A stretch of DNA of 64,000 bases from Anaerobiospirillum sp. NML120449. Its GTDB lineage: Bacteria; Pseudomonadota; Gammaproteobacteria; Enterobacterales; Succinivibrionaceae. A program made the position numbers and the translations under genes. Of the stretch, positions 19,691 to 28,890 are shown one piece after another. The DNA is taken from positions 121,852 to 185,851 of the forward strand of contig NZ_JALKIL010000005.1 in the NCBI RefSeq assembly GCF_023051105.1, given 5' to 3'. Each line of letters opens with the position of its first letter. The stretch's first letter is position 1. The notes under the pieces are model-generated. The model was given only the letters and a program-made list of their open reading frames with translations. It had not been told where the DNA came from and did not search any database.

Positions 19691-19761
19691 GCAGCAGTGG
19701 TTGCGGACGACTGCTGCTGGTGAAGCTGGCAGCCGGGCGGCATGGACCGTCCGGCTGGGCA

Positions 19762-22700
19762 TTAATAGTCGTAGCGGGCGTTGGCTTCGATTGCCAGGTC
19801 CTTGATGTTGTCCGAGGCTGTGTAGGAGACACCGGCTCCGGCTGCAAAGCGGCCATTACGTACGTTTACACCGGCTCTGATGCTGGCAGTGATGTCATCG
19901 GCAGCCTGGGTATCAAGTGAGGTAGTGAGGTTGTTAACTCCCTGCCACTTGACCTCGGTACCGGCAGACTTGTCACCGGCGTTGGCGGTGAGAGTGAGAT
20001 CAACCGAAGGCTTGATATTCCAGGTGCCCTGCTTGATGTTGCGCGAAACGGTCACACCTACAGGTATGGATACCACATTCTGAGTTGCTCCAGTGGACGA
20101 GGCAATGGTAGAACCATTAATCTGCACATCGTGATCTGAGCTCTCAACACGAGTGTAGCGCAGACCGGCATGTGGAGTTACCTCAACATCACCCATCTTC
20201 ATCTTATGACGGGCAGTGACGCCTAAAGACACGGCCTCACTGTCAACCGAGGCAGTTGCCTTACCAAGGGCCGTGTCAGTGGACAGATCGTTATCAGTCT
20301 TTGTGTAGGAGGCATCGGCCAGTACGGCTGTGTCACCACGGCTGTAACGGGCATAGGCTGCAAGGCCCATGTACTTGCTGTCGTTGCTTACACCAGATAC
20401 CAGATCACTGGAGCTGACATCAGCTGTGCCTACACTGGCTGCACCACCAACTACGACATTTGGATGTACCTTGACATCGACTCCTGCGGCAAGACCATTG
20501 AGCTCTATGTCATTGCCATATGACTTGTCATCAGCACTCAGACCTGAGCCCTCAATCTTCTTGTAGGCAGGAGTGAGCCACACTGAACCACGAGTCTTTG
20601 CAGCTGAAGCAGTGACATTACGCTTGTCATTGATCCACGGAACTGCAGGACGTGCACTGGCTGCAGATGCGCTGTCTGCATCACCGTTATTCATACCGGC
20701 TCGAGCTGCCACGGCTCCGGTAAGCGCCTCAGAGGCAGCCAGAGTGACATTGTGGACACCACCCAGACCGGCCATACGGGCTACAGCCTCAGCATCACGA
20801 CCTGAGTTGGTTGAGGTTATAACCTGATTGAGAAGAGGGTTATTGGCAGTGTGATACACACTGTAAGTACCATCGGCATTCTTAACCGGTACGTACTTGC
20901 CTGCAGTCAGGACATTACCCTTGTCATCAAGGAACTGCTGCTTGTCAGCATCGTAGCGTATACCAGGGGCAGCATCACCGTGGACAGGCGGACGTGACGG
21001 ATTATTATCAAATCCGCCATAGGCTGCCAGGGTATCGCGTACCGGCTGAGAAACATCAGTAAAGCTCTTCTGGGCAACGGTTGGGTTGACAGTCAGAATG
21101 AGATCATCAACCTGACCAGGGCCAAGGCCATTTGGAGCCTCAAACAGACCATTTACCGACTCTACCTTGACTGGCTTACCGTTTTCGGTGATCAGATCAA
21201 CTTTGCCATTTTCATCCTCAAAGAGGCGGACAGGGCCATTTGGATTGAAGGTGCTGCCGGCAATGAGGATTTTGGCGTCCTCACGGGCATAAATGCTGGC
21301 ATCAGGCTTCTTGAAGGTAATGGCTGCAGTTTCCTTGTTGTTAACTGCACTGTTATTCATGGCCAGAGCCGAATTGCGGTCCAGATAAATATCATTTTCT
21401 GCAATCTTTGCCTTGTAGTCGGCATCTGCAGCCTGGTACTGCTCATAGCTGCGGCCGGCATCAACAATGATCTTGCTGCCGCTGCTCAGAGTAATCGGAC
21501 GGGCCACATAGGCAATGGCTCCCACAGCACCACTGTTTCCGGCTCTGCCAGCAGAGTCCGGCCCCTGAGGGGCTGATGGGTCCTGAGGAGCTGACGGATC
21601 CTGAGGTGCGGAAGGACCGGTAACCACAGAAGGATCCTGAAGCGAACCGTTCTTGAAGTATGGAGCAAAGGCAGTTTCAATCTCCTTGACCATACCGTCA
21701 ATATCTTTGGCCTCAGTGCCCATTGCTACTACGGAGTTCTTCAGAGCTACCACAGTACCATTGAGCTCGCCTGCGCTGTTAACAGCAGCAGCTGCCGCTG
21801 CGGCTGCTGCCAGCTTGGCCGGAGCTCCATGGGCAGCAGGACTGCCGCCCTGGCTGCCCTGACCGCCAGTGCCTGGCTGGCCAGGCTGACCAGGCTGTAC
21901 AGGCTGGCCGCCGTTACCGCCCTGACCGGCGTTACCATCAGGTTTGCCGCCCTGACCACCACCGGCATCAGGCCCCGTTCCTGGTGCGGATGCTGCGCTG
22001 CCCAGTGTGTTCATGGCAATAATGGTGGCGGCCTCACCATAATCAGGATCGGCTATCAGAGTACCGCCGGCCAGATCAGCCTGACCAATGACCATACGGG
22101 CAGTGCCGCCCTTGCCATCTGAGCCCAGGCGAGCCTGAGCACCTGGGGCAAGATGGAGCTTGCCAGCTGTGGTATTGCCTTTGGCCAGATGGATATTGTT
22201 GCTGGCATCAAGTTCACCAAATTCATTGGTGCCTGAAAGCACAGTATCGCCGGCAAAGGAGGCCTTGCCTGTGATCTTGAGATCACCACTGTAAAGAGTT
22301 CGGGCAGCGCCTGCAGCTCCGCCTATGTCCAGGGCGGCAGCCTGAATTGATGCTGTTGGCTTGCCATCTGCTCCTGCTGTTGAAGTTCCGGTAAGGGTAT
22401 TAGCCTGCAGGGTACCTGCTACATTGACATGGCCAGAGGCATCAAAGAAGTCAGCTTTCTGGACATCGCCCTTGACGTTGAGGCTGGATCCGGCAGCTAT
22501 GGTTACCATAGAAGAGCCATTGATGTTCTTACCAACCTCAAGGCTGGCTCCCTTGTCTACAGTTACCTTGTTAACTGCATCAATACTGCCTGCTGAGGCC
22601 TTGCCGCCAGCTAAAGAAAGCTCAGTGCCGCTGCTGATGCTGCCTGATACCGTAAGGTCACTGTTCTGAGCAACCAGGGTATCAAAGCCGCTGATATCCT

Positions 22701-25700
22701 TACCCACAGTAGCAGCAGAGCCGTCAAGACCAATGGTATTAACCTTGTCTAATGATCCGGCTACGTTGACCTTGCTGCCATACAGAGCTGTAAGTGAGGA
22801 AGAGTTCTTAATATCTCCTCCAATTTCAGCTGCAGAGCTGCTGAAGGATACATTGGCATTGTTAACCATCGAGCCTTTAGTCTTAAGAGTACTGTTCTCA
22901 GCTATGGTTACACTGGTGGATCCTTTGATGTCACCGCCTATATCAGCCTTGGACTGACTCAGACCAAACTGTCTTACATTATCAAGGCCGCCATTGACTG
23001 TGGTCAGAGTGCTGCCATCAAACATGTTCAGTCTGTCAGTGTTGCTGATACCGCCATTGACTGTGATATCACTCTTCTGGCCGTTAACTGTGGTCACTGA
23101 ATCGAGCTTCTTATCAAGCTTCAGTGTGGCATTGGCAGCTGTAAGAGTTTTAGTGCCGCTGATATTGCCCTTAACAGACATGGTACCGCTGGCAACTACG
23201 ATATCCTTGACCTTCTCGAGATCACCGGTAACTGTCAGATCACCCTTTGGACCAACAGTCATACTGTCAACATTGGAAAGCTTGCCACCAACATCAGTTT
23301 TGGCAGAAACAACCAGCTTGTCGACGTTATCGATACCCTGAGCAAGTTCGGTCAGTGCACTGATAAAGACATTGCTGTTATCTCCACCCTGAATCTTGTT
23401 GATGGAAGTAACAGTACTGCTGTCGCCGCCAATAACCAGATTGGTCTTATCATCCCTGGTACCGGCTGTCAGGGTAATGTTGTTGAGCTTACCGCCATTG
23501 TTGAACTCGAAAGTAGCTCCTGAATCGAGCACAGCATCAGCAAGTGCATTGCCATTAGTGCGGTCAGATATAAAGTTGCCGCTGTTGGATGATGCCTTGT
23601 TCAGGGAGCCATTGCCCAGCAATACATTGTTGCCGTCAACAGCCATGGAACCTGCATGAGCCACCACTTTCTCACCGGCTTTGATATTAACCAGACGCGA
23701 GGCGGCCAGCTGATCATTTCTGACGCCCTCAAGGCCCAGATCGGCTATGAATACCTTAAGCTTCTGCCAGTCAACATCACCCTTGCCCAGAATGTCATCA
23801 AGTCCCTCAACCTTGGCTCCACCCAGGTCAATGGTACCGTCCTGAATCTTGTCAGGATTTTTGAAAAACTCCTGCTTGAGCTTCTCAAGATCAGCGCTGG
23901 TAATGGCAGTCTTGCTGTCAAAATTGAACTTGATAGTGGCGCCGTCATTTAGAGAGATGTTGTTGGTGTACTTGTTTTTAGGGTCAATCTCGCCGCCCTG
24001 CCAGCCATCAGGGTGCTCATTACCGTTATTACCATGGATCTCATGATTGAACTCAAGATCCCTGAGAGCCTCAGCTCCAAGCTCAAGCTTTGAATTGGCG
24101 CCATTGATATTGATGTCACCACCAGTGGTGGTAAAGCCATACTTGCTCAGATCATCCTGAGCAGTACCAGCAGGTGCCTTACCGGCAATCATGGTGCCTG
24201 AAACAGTGAGAGTACCTGAGGACATGGAGAAATTGTCCACAGTAAGCTCACCGGCAACAGCGCCAGTGCCACCGGCACCGCCAGCAGCGGTCACATCAAC
24301 CTTGCCGCCGGTCATGGTCATATTGTTTACGGCAAGCTTGCCAGCAGAGGAGAACTGACCAGCGCTGACAGTAAGCTCTTTAGCTGAAGAGCTGCCACTT
24401 ACCTTGACCTCGCCGCCATTGATGGTGACATTCTGAGCCTTAAGGCCCTTACCGGCCTCAACCTTGCCGCCGCCGACCTTGATATCAGCTGCGTTCATGG
24501 CACCGCTGACTTTAAGCTCACCGCCCATAATGGCAGAAGACCCTGCAATGGTCAGATCCTTGCCAATGCTGGCCTTACCGCCCAGAGCAGCCCAGGTACC
24601 CGACACATTGGCCGCCCCTGCAACATTCAGCACAGCACTGTTGCCCAGAGCAACATTGCCAGAGGCCAGCAGGTCACCCGAGGTACCGACAGTGCCGCCA
24701 TCAAGGGTCACAGAACCGGTTTCAATATTGCCAGCGGCAGTAAGCTCACCACCATTGCCACGCAGTCCTTGGGCAGCGGCAATCTTGCCGCCAAAGGTGG
24801 CCTTACCGCCTTTGATAACAAAGTCTCTGGCAGTGCCGTCACCACTGACCTTAAGGTCCGCAGTACCGCCAATTTCAATATTGGCTTTTGCTGTAGCCTT
24901 GCCCTTTACCTCGGTGCTGCCGCCGTTAAAGGCAAGAGTGCCACCACTGATATCTTTTTCAACAGCTACGGTGCCACCGCTGACAGACAGGGTGCCGCTG
25001 GCATTGATGTTATTGCCTGCGTGTACCTTGCCATCCAGAACCTCCATATCATGAGCATTGATATCCTTACCGGCACTGATATGGTATGGGCCCTGGTGGC
25101 TGTCAAGGCCACTGTTAACCGTAAACTTGCCACCTACAGTGAGGTCATTGCCTGCGTTAATAACGCCCTTGGTTACCTCAGCACCACCGTTTAACTCAAT
25201 ATCGTTGTTGGCAGTTAAGGTTGTCCCACTTATAACGTTTGAATCAGAGCCTGCTGAAATGAAGTCATTTCCAGCAGCTATGGTTCCACCAGTGAGGTTT
25301 GCCTTCTGGGTTGTTATATCTGCAGTGCCTGCGATATTGCTGTTTCCTGAGACCAGCATCTCATCAAAGTTCATGTCGCCCTTTGAGTCAATGGTGCCTC
25401 CAGTCATGTTGAGCTTTTCAAAATCAAGTGCACCATGCTCAAACACGGTGATCTTTGATCCGTCTGCAAGAGAGACAGTATTAGCACTCAGTACAGGAGC
25501 GCCGCCACTGTATTGAGGCGCAGCAGTCTCTCCGGCGCCAAGAGCGGAGCCGACTTCAATCAGACCTTTGTTTGAGGCATCAATATTCTGGGCAGTCCAG
25601 TGACCATATTTGACCTTAAGAGCAGCCATCTGATCAGCTGAAAGACCGTTAAGTACGATATCTGTGGTCACGCCGCCTGTTTCTGAAGAAACAGTGCCCA

Positions 25701-28143
25701 GCTTGCCTGCAGCACCATCAGTTGTAAGCTGACCAAACTGGTCCTTCTCGCGCTCAGCAAAGCCAAGCTCAAGAGATGCAGCGGAGCCGTTATTGTTGCC
25801 AATAATGAGCTTATTTACTCCATTAGCTGAGCTGAGCTCTTCGCCAACCACCATGGTTCCGTTGGTTAAGGTGAAGTCTGTCTTTCCTGCAGTCTTGGAG
25901 TCCAGCTTCAAGTCAGTAGTGGACTTGAGGGTATTACCCTTACCAAGGTCAAGGCTGTCACCCTGCATATGGATATTGGTTGCAGCAATGGTATTGCCTG
26001 TTCCTGATAATCCTACAGTGTCGGTAGCCACAGCTGCAGCATTGGCAGCTGCCTGAATCTTGTCAACAGAAAGGCCCTGCTGCTTGCCATTTTCAAGCTT
26101 GCCCTGAAGGTTACCAGCAATCTCCATGGAGGCGTTGCCACCAAGGAATACAGCAGCACCTGAATTATTGCGAGTGCCATCAGTGTTGAGCAGCTCAGCA
26201 GCATTGTTAGCACTCAGCTTAAGGGAGCCGTTTTGGATGTCAAAGGTAGTTTGTTTATCAGTTTTTCCCTGAACGGTCAGAGTGCCACTGGTGAGATCGA
26301 GGCTGGAATGAGCCTGGTACTTTACAAAAGAGTTTGTATCCTTTGTAGCAATCTCCTGCTCGCCATTTCCGTGGATCTTGATGGTTGTGTTGTCAAGATT
26401 CCACAGTTGCATGCCACCATTGGCATGTAAAGAAGCATCTACGCCTTTGGTTGCATCAGCACCTGATGCGCCGCCAACATTAAGATCACCACCAGATAAC
26501 TCAATCTTTCCCTGAGCTGTAATGTTGCCTGCAGCTACATGGATGCTGCCACCACTGTCAATCTTAACAGCAGTGTTGATTTTGCCATCTCCAGCAACCA
26601 GTGACTTGTTAAGGTCAGCTCCATACGGGTTTGTGTCCTGCATGGTAGACACAAACTCAATATTATTCTTGAGATTGAAATTTGTGTCTTTATGAGGGGT
26701 TAGCTCGAGGTTCTTTACAGTTGCTTTCTTGAAGCCATAGTCAATATTGGAAGAAGTGCCACTTTCCTGAAGCTGCAGAGTATCAGCTTTGAGATTAAGA
26801 GCATTCTTTGCACTCCACCCCTGTGTAGCCCCACTACCAGTTTTCAGAGCACGATCAACCTTAATCTTGTCAGCAGCAATGGTTCCTCCGTCTTGAACAG
26901 CAATCTGCCCCATTTGAAGCTTGTCATTGAAGCTGAAACGGTTAAGAGAGACGGCAGAGCCATCCATGGTTGACAGCTCAAGGACACCATCTTGTTTAAT
27001 ATCAATGCTGCCATTATGGTTGTTACTTCCACTTGGGGCATTTACAAACTGATTAACCTGATGCCAGTATGCTTTCAGCTTGCCATTATGCTCACTGTTC
27101 CCATCACCAATAGTAATAAGCGCATTCTGTACATGGCCATTAGTGATTTTTACGTCCTGACCGAGCTCAAGGGTGCCATTCTTAATATGAACTTGACTGG
27201 CCTTTGACTGGGAGGTAGAGCCGGCAATTTGAATCTCGCCTGATGAAATCTTCAGGTGAGAATCACTGCCTGGAAGAGTTTCCAGGGTTTTGTCAAAATC
27301 AAAAACAGCTGTGCTTTTATGATTGGCGGCGCCTACCTTTATGGTGACGTTGTTGAGCTCGCCAGTAGCCTTGATGGTACCGTTATTATTGAAGTCCTGA
27401 ACACCAGGATTCTCGGCAAAAGAAATGGTTCCTCCATTAGAGGTGATTTTGCCCTGCAAAACAGCCTGTTCAGCAGTCTTACCATTCATGAGAATCATGC
27501 CGCCAGACTTGAGGTTGATCTGGGAGACTGCTGTAGTTCCTGAGGCTTCACGACCAAGTATGGCCTTTGAACCATTGTCATAAATACCGGCAACATGGAC
27601 AATTGCGGTGCTATCGGCACCGTTGCCTGTACCGATAGTAATGTTTTCGGCTCCCAGCTGTGCATTAGCGTCCTGATGGAATCCTGCACGCAGACGAATC
27701 TCACCCTGCTGAACATCCACCTTGGCTATGTTCATTTTAAACTCGTAGTTGCCTGGAGGCTCGCCAATGGCCAGAACCGCGCCATTACCCTTAACGGTCA
27801 GGGAGCCATTGCCAGTAATGTCAGAACCTTCGGCAAAGGAGCGAATCTTATGAGGGTTGCCTTTTACGCTGCTGTTAACAGTAAGATTTCCCTGCCAGTC
27901 GAGCTTCTTGTATAGCTGAAGATCTTTTGCGCCAGATCCAGAGTCCAGGGTGTAGTCACCAGGGTTCTTCAGGTCGTCTATACTTCCTAAAGGAGTTGCC
28001 GCTTCTGCTGCTGATGAGTAGACGGACGCAAGGGCAGCTGTGCTGAGAATTGCGGTTGAAGCCAGACCCTTGAGATAGGCATCCCTTAAGACAGCACGGT
28101 ACTGTGCTGACAGGAAAGTAATAGTGGAATTTGTTTGCTTCAT
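19762..28143 (-). CDS. Giant autotransporter, 2,793 aa
   Basis: Type V secreted surface protein of the same family. The start used is the ATG at 28141-28143 (MKQTNSTITFLSAQ), as in the paralogs; a GTG six codons upstream is less likely. The signal peptide runs to about residue 48. The N-terminal beta-helix passenger is shared with the 3,527-aa protein. A moderate number of MSGG/TAGG rungs follow at about 920-1330, the conserved partly helical module at about 1340-1584, then a shortened second repeat block. A Gly/Gln/Pro-rich linker lies at about 2050-2110, and three DPSAPQ-type repeats at about 2168-2195 (21555-21640). The beta-barrel runs from about 2516 (SVWLTPAY) to the terminal ARYDY. No enzymatic motif is visible. 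An adhesin or surface-layer role is inferred. Confidence 0.95.
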   Translation of the reverse strand: MKQTNSTITFLSAQYRAVLRDAYLKGLASTAILSTAALASVYSSAAEAATPLGSIDDLKNPGDYTLDSGSGAKDLQLYKKLDWQGNLTVNSSVKGNPHKIRSFAEGSDITGNGSLTVKGNGAVLAIGEPPGNYEFKMNIAKVDVQQGEIRLRAGFHQDANAQLGAENITIGTGNGADSTAIVHVAGIYDNGSKAILGREASGTTAVSQINLKSGGMILMNGKTAEQAVLQGKITSNGGTISFAENPGVQDFNNNGTIKATGELNNVTIKVGAANHKSTAVFDFDKTLETLPGSDSHLKISSGEIQIAGSTSQSKASQVHIKNGTLELGQDVKITNGHVQNALITIGDGNSEHNGKLKAYWHQVNQFVNAPSGSNNHNGSIDIKQDGVLELSTMDGSAVSLNRFSFNDKLQMGQIAVQDGGTIAADKIKVDRALKTGSGATQGWSAKNALNLKADTLQLQESGTSSNIDYGFKKATVKNLELTPHKDTNFNLKNNIEFVSTMQDTNPYGADLNKSLVAGDGKINTAVKIDSGGSIHVAAGNITAQGKIELSGGDLNVGGASGADATKGVDASLHANGGMQLWNLDNTTIKIHGNGEQEIATKDTNSFVKYQAHSSLDLTSGTLTVQGKTDKQTTFDIQNGSLKLSANNAAELLNTDGTRNNSGAAVFLGGNASMEIAGNLQGKLENGKQQGLSVDKIQAAANAAAVATDTVGLSGTGNTIAATNIHMQGDSLDLGKGNTLKSTTDLKLDSKTAGKTDFTLTNGTMVVGEELSSANGVNKLIIGNNNGSAASLELGFAEREKDQFGQLTTDGAAGKLGTVSSETGGVTTDIVLNGLSADQMAALKVKYGHWTAQNIDASNKGLIEVGSALGAGETAAPQYSGGAPVLSANTVSLADGSKITVFEHGALDFEKLNMTGGTIDSKGDMNFDEMLVSGNSNIAGTADITTQKANLTGGTIAAGNDFISAGSDSNVISGTTLTANNDIELNGGAEVTKGVINAGNDLTVGGKFTVNSGLDSHQGPYHISAGKDINAHDMEVLDGKVHAGNNINASGTLSVSGGTVAVEKDISGGTLAFNGGSTEVKGKATAKANIEIGGTADLKVSGDGTARDFVIKGGKATFGGKIAAAQGLRGNGGELTAAGNIETGSVTLDGGTVGTSGDLLASGNVALGNSAVLNVAGAANVSGTWAALGGKASIGKDLTIAGSSAIMGGELKVSGAMNAADIKVGGGKVEAGKGLKAQNVTINGGEVKVSGSSSAKELTVSAGQFSSAGKLAVNNMTMTGGKVDVTAAGGAGGTGAVAGELTVDNFSMSSGTLTVSGTMIAGKAPAGTAQDDLSKYGFTTTGGDININGANSKLELGAEALRDLEFNHEIHGNNGNEHPDGWQGGEIDPKNKYTNNISLNDGATIKFNFDSKTAITSADLEKLKQEFFKNPDKIQDGTIDLGGAKVEGLDDILGKGDVDWQKLKVFIADLGLEGVRNDQLAASRLVNIKAGEKVVAHAGSMAVDGNNVLLGNGSLNKASSNSGNFISDRTNGNALADAVLDSGATFEFNNGGKLNNITLTAGTRDDKTNLVIGGDSSTVTSINKIQGGDNSNVFISALTELAQGIDNVDKLVVSAKTDVGGKLSNVDSMTVGPKGDLTVTGDLEKVKDIVVASGTMSVKGNISGTKTLTAANATLKLDKKLDSVTTVNGQKSDITVNGGISNTDRLNMFDGSTLTTVNGGLDNVRQFGLSQSKADIGGDIKGSTSVTIAENSTLKTKGSMVNNANVSFSSSAAEIGGDIKNSSSLTALYGSKVNVAGSLDKVNTIGLDGSAATVGKDISGFDTLVAQNSDLTVSGSISSGTELSLAGGKASAGSIDAVNKVTVDKGASLEVGKNINGSSMVTIAAGSSLNVKGDVQKADFFDASGHVNVAGTLQANTLTGTSTAGADGKPTASIQAAALDIGGAAGAARTLYSGDLKITGKASFAGDTVLSGTNEFGELDASNNIHLAKGNTTAGKLHLAPGAQARLGSDGKGGTARMVIGQADLAGGTLIADPDYGEAATIIAMNTLGSAASAPGTGPDAGGGQGGKPDGNAGQGGNGGQPVQPGQPGQPGTGGQGSQGGSPAAHGAPAKLAAAAAAAAAVNSAGELNGTVVALKNSVVAMGTEAKDIDGMVKEIETAFAPYFKNGSLQDPSVVTGPSAPQDPSAPQDPSAPQGPDSAGRAGNSGAVGAIAYVARPITLSSGSKIIVDAGRSYEQYQAADADYKAKIAENDIYLDRNSALAMNNSAVNNKETAAITFKKPDASIYAREDAKILIAGSTFNPNGPVRLFEDENGKVDLITENGKPVKVESVNGLFEAPNGLGPGQVDDLILTVNPTVAQKSFTDVSQPVRDTLAAYGGFDNNPSRPPVHGDAAPGIRYDADKQQFLDDKGNVLTAGKYVPVKNADGTYSVYHTANNPLLNQVITSTNSGRDAEAVARMAGLGGVHNVTLAASEALTGAVAARAGMNNGDADSASAASARPAVPWINDKRNVTASAAKTRGSVWLTPAYKKIEGSGLSADDKSYGNDIELNGLAAGVDVKVHPNVVVGGAASVGTADVSSSDLVSGVSNDSKYMGLAAYARYSRGDTAVLADASYTKTDNDLSTDTALGKATASVDSEAVSLGVTARHKMKMGDVEVTPHAGLRYTRVESSDHDVQINGSTIASSTGATQNVVSIPVGVTVSRNIKQGTWNIKPSVDLTLTANAGDKSAGTEVKWQGVNNLTTSLDTQAADDITASIRAGVNVRNGRFAAGAGVSYTASDNIKDLAIEANARYDY

Positions 28144-28435
28144 ATTTTGAAATCTCAACACTTATGGAGAGGGTAAATCCGGCGGCATCCGGTTCTTTAC
28201 CGTGCTGCGACAGCGCCCAGGCTGGCGCAGGCCTTAATTGTCCAATGACCGGGCAGTCAGCTCAATGTCTGGCAGCTCCGGCTCTGATAAGAAGGTATTG
28301 TGACCACTGGCAGCAGGGCTATGGCCTGATATACGCGTGTGGCTCTGATATGCCATTCACGCCCTGTGACAGCAGCAGTCGCTCAATAGAGATGCTGCGC
28401 AGCATACTGACATATAGCCCAGCCAGCTGGCTGGT

Positions 28436-28511
28436 ACGATAGCATCAGAGGGCAGCCTGTCTGGCACGATGGCATCAGAGGGCAGGCTGTTATGATGGCA
28501 TCAGAGGGCAG
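28436..28511. repeat. Imperfect tandem repeat, 26-30 bp unit
   Basis: Three copies sharing GAT(A/G)GCATCAGAGGGCAG, spaced 30 and 26 bp. Confidence 0.6.
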
Positions 28512-28780
28512 TAAGTCATGCTTGCGTACGCTTAAAATAGCTGATTCAGGGGTGCTTGCCTGCACTGACAATTAAATTTGCAGACCACCTGATATAGTAT
28601 TCGGAAAACTTGTCATAGTTATGCAAGTCACAGGCCCCAAAGCCTAATATTACCGGTAAATAAGCGTTTTATAAATACAACAATTTCGCTTTTGTGACAG
28701 TAGCACTGACCTGATTGCCGTCAATATATCACAGGGCACATAAACACATCTTTACATCTATATATTTAGATGTTAACAGG

Positions 28781-28827
28781 TAAAATAAAGCCAGGCACTG
28801 ATACCATCTGCTGGCCTCGTGCCTGGC
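28781..28827 (-). terminator. Intrinsic terminator behind the 35829 autotransporter
   Basis: 9-bp stem GCCAGGCAC / GTGCCTGGC (28790-28798 and 28819-28827), followed on the minus strand by CTTTATTTTACC. It lies behind the larger hairpin at 28841-28879; together they form a double terminator. Confidence 0.75.
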
Positions 28828-28840
28828 AAAATTGGCAGCA

Positions 28841-28879
28841 GGAGCAAGGTCCGCAGCATTGTGCTGCGGACCTTGCTCC
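28841..28879 (-). terminator. Strong hairpin after the 35829 autotransporter
   Basis: Perfect 18-bp stem (GGAGCAAGGTCCGCAGCA and its complement) around a 3-nt loop, 11 nt after the stop codon. Only a short AATTTTG follows on the minus strand, so it may act with the next hairpin or protect the 3' end. Confidence 0.8.
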
Positions 28880-28890
28880 AGAAGCCTGTA

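Larger units (their letters stand above)
18861..19761. other. Intergenic: flagellin 2 leader and 3' region of the 28143 autotransporter
   Basis: No convincing gene. 18940-19260 is AT-rich and is the likely promoter region of flagellin 2. 19290-19340 holds a simple GTTGTGTTGAATTGAATT repeat. 19555-19590 is a 14-bp tandem repeat (GGACCATGGAGTAT, 2.6 copies), followed by CATG spaced mostly at 7 bp. A plus-strand terminator structure lies at 19670-19690. The plus-strand open frame spanning 19329-19805 looks like chance. Confidence 0.55.
28144..28890. other. Intergenic: leader of the 28143 autotransporter
   Basis: No gene. 28144-28430 is mixed; 28436-28511 carries three imperfect repeats; 28580-28790 is AT-rich and may hold the promoter. 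The terminators of the upstream autotransporter lie at its right end. Confidence 0.55.

Noticed and set aside
19329..19805. 158-codon plus-strand frame ending in the 28143 gene's 3' end
   Set aside because: It runs through simple tandem repeats and then antisense to the barrel, and the plus-strand terminator lies inside it. No domain seen.
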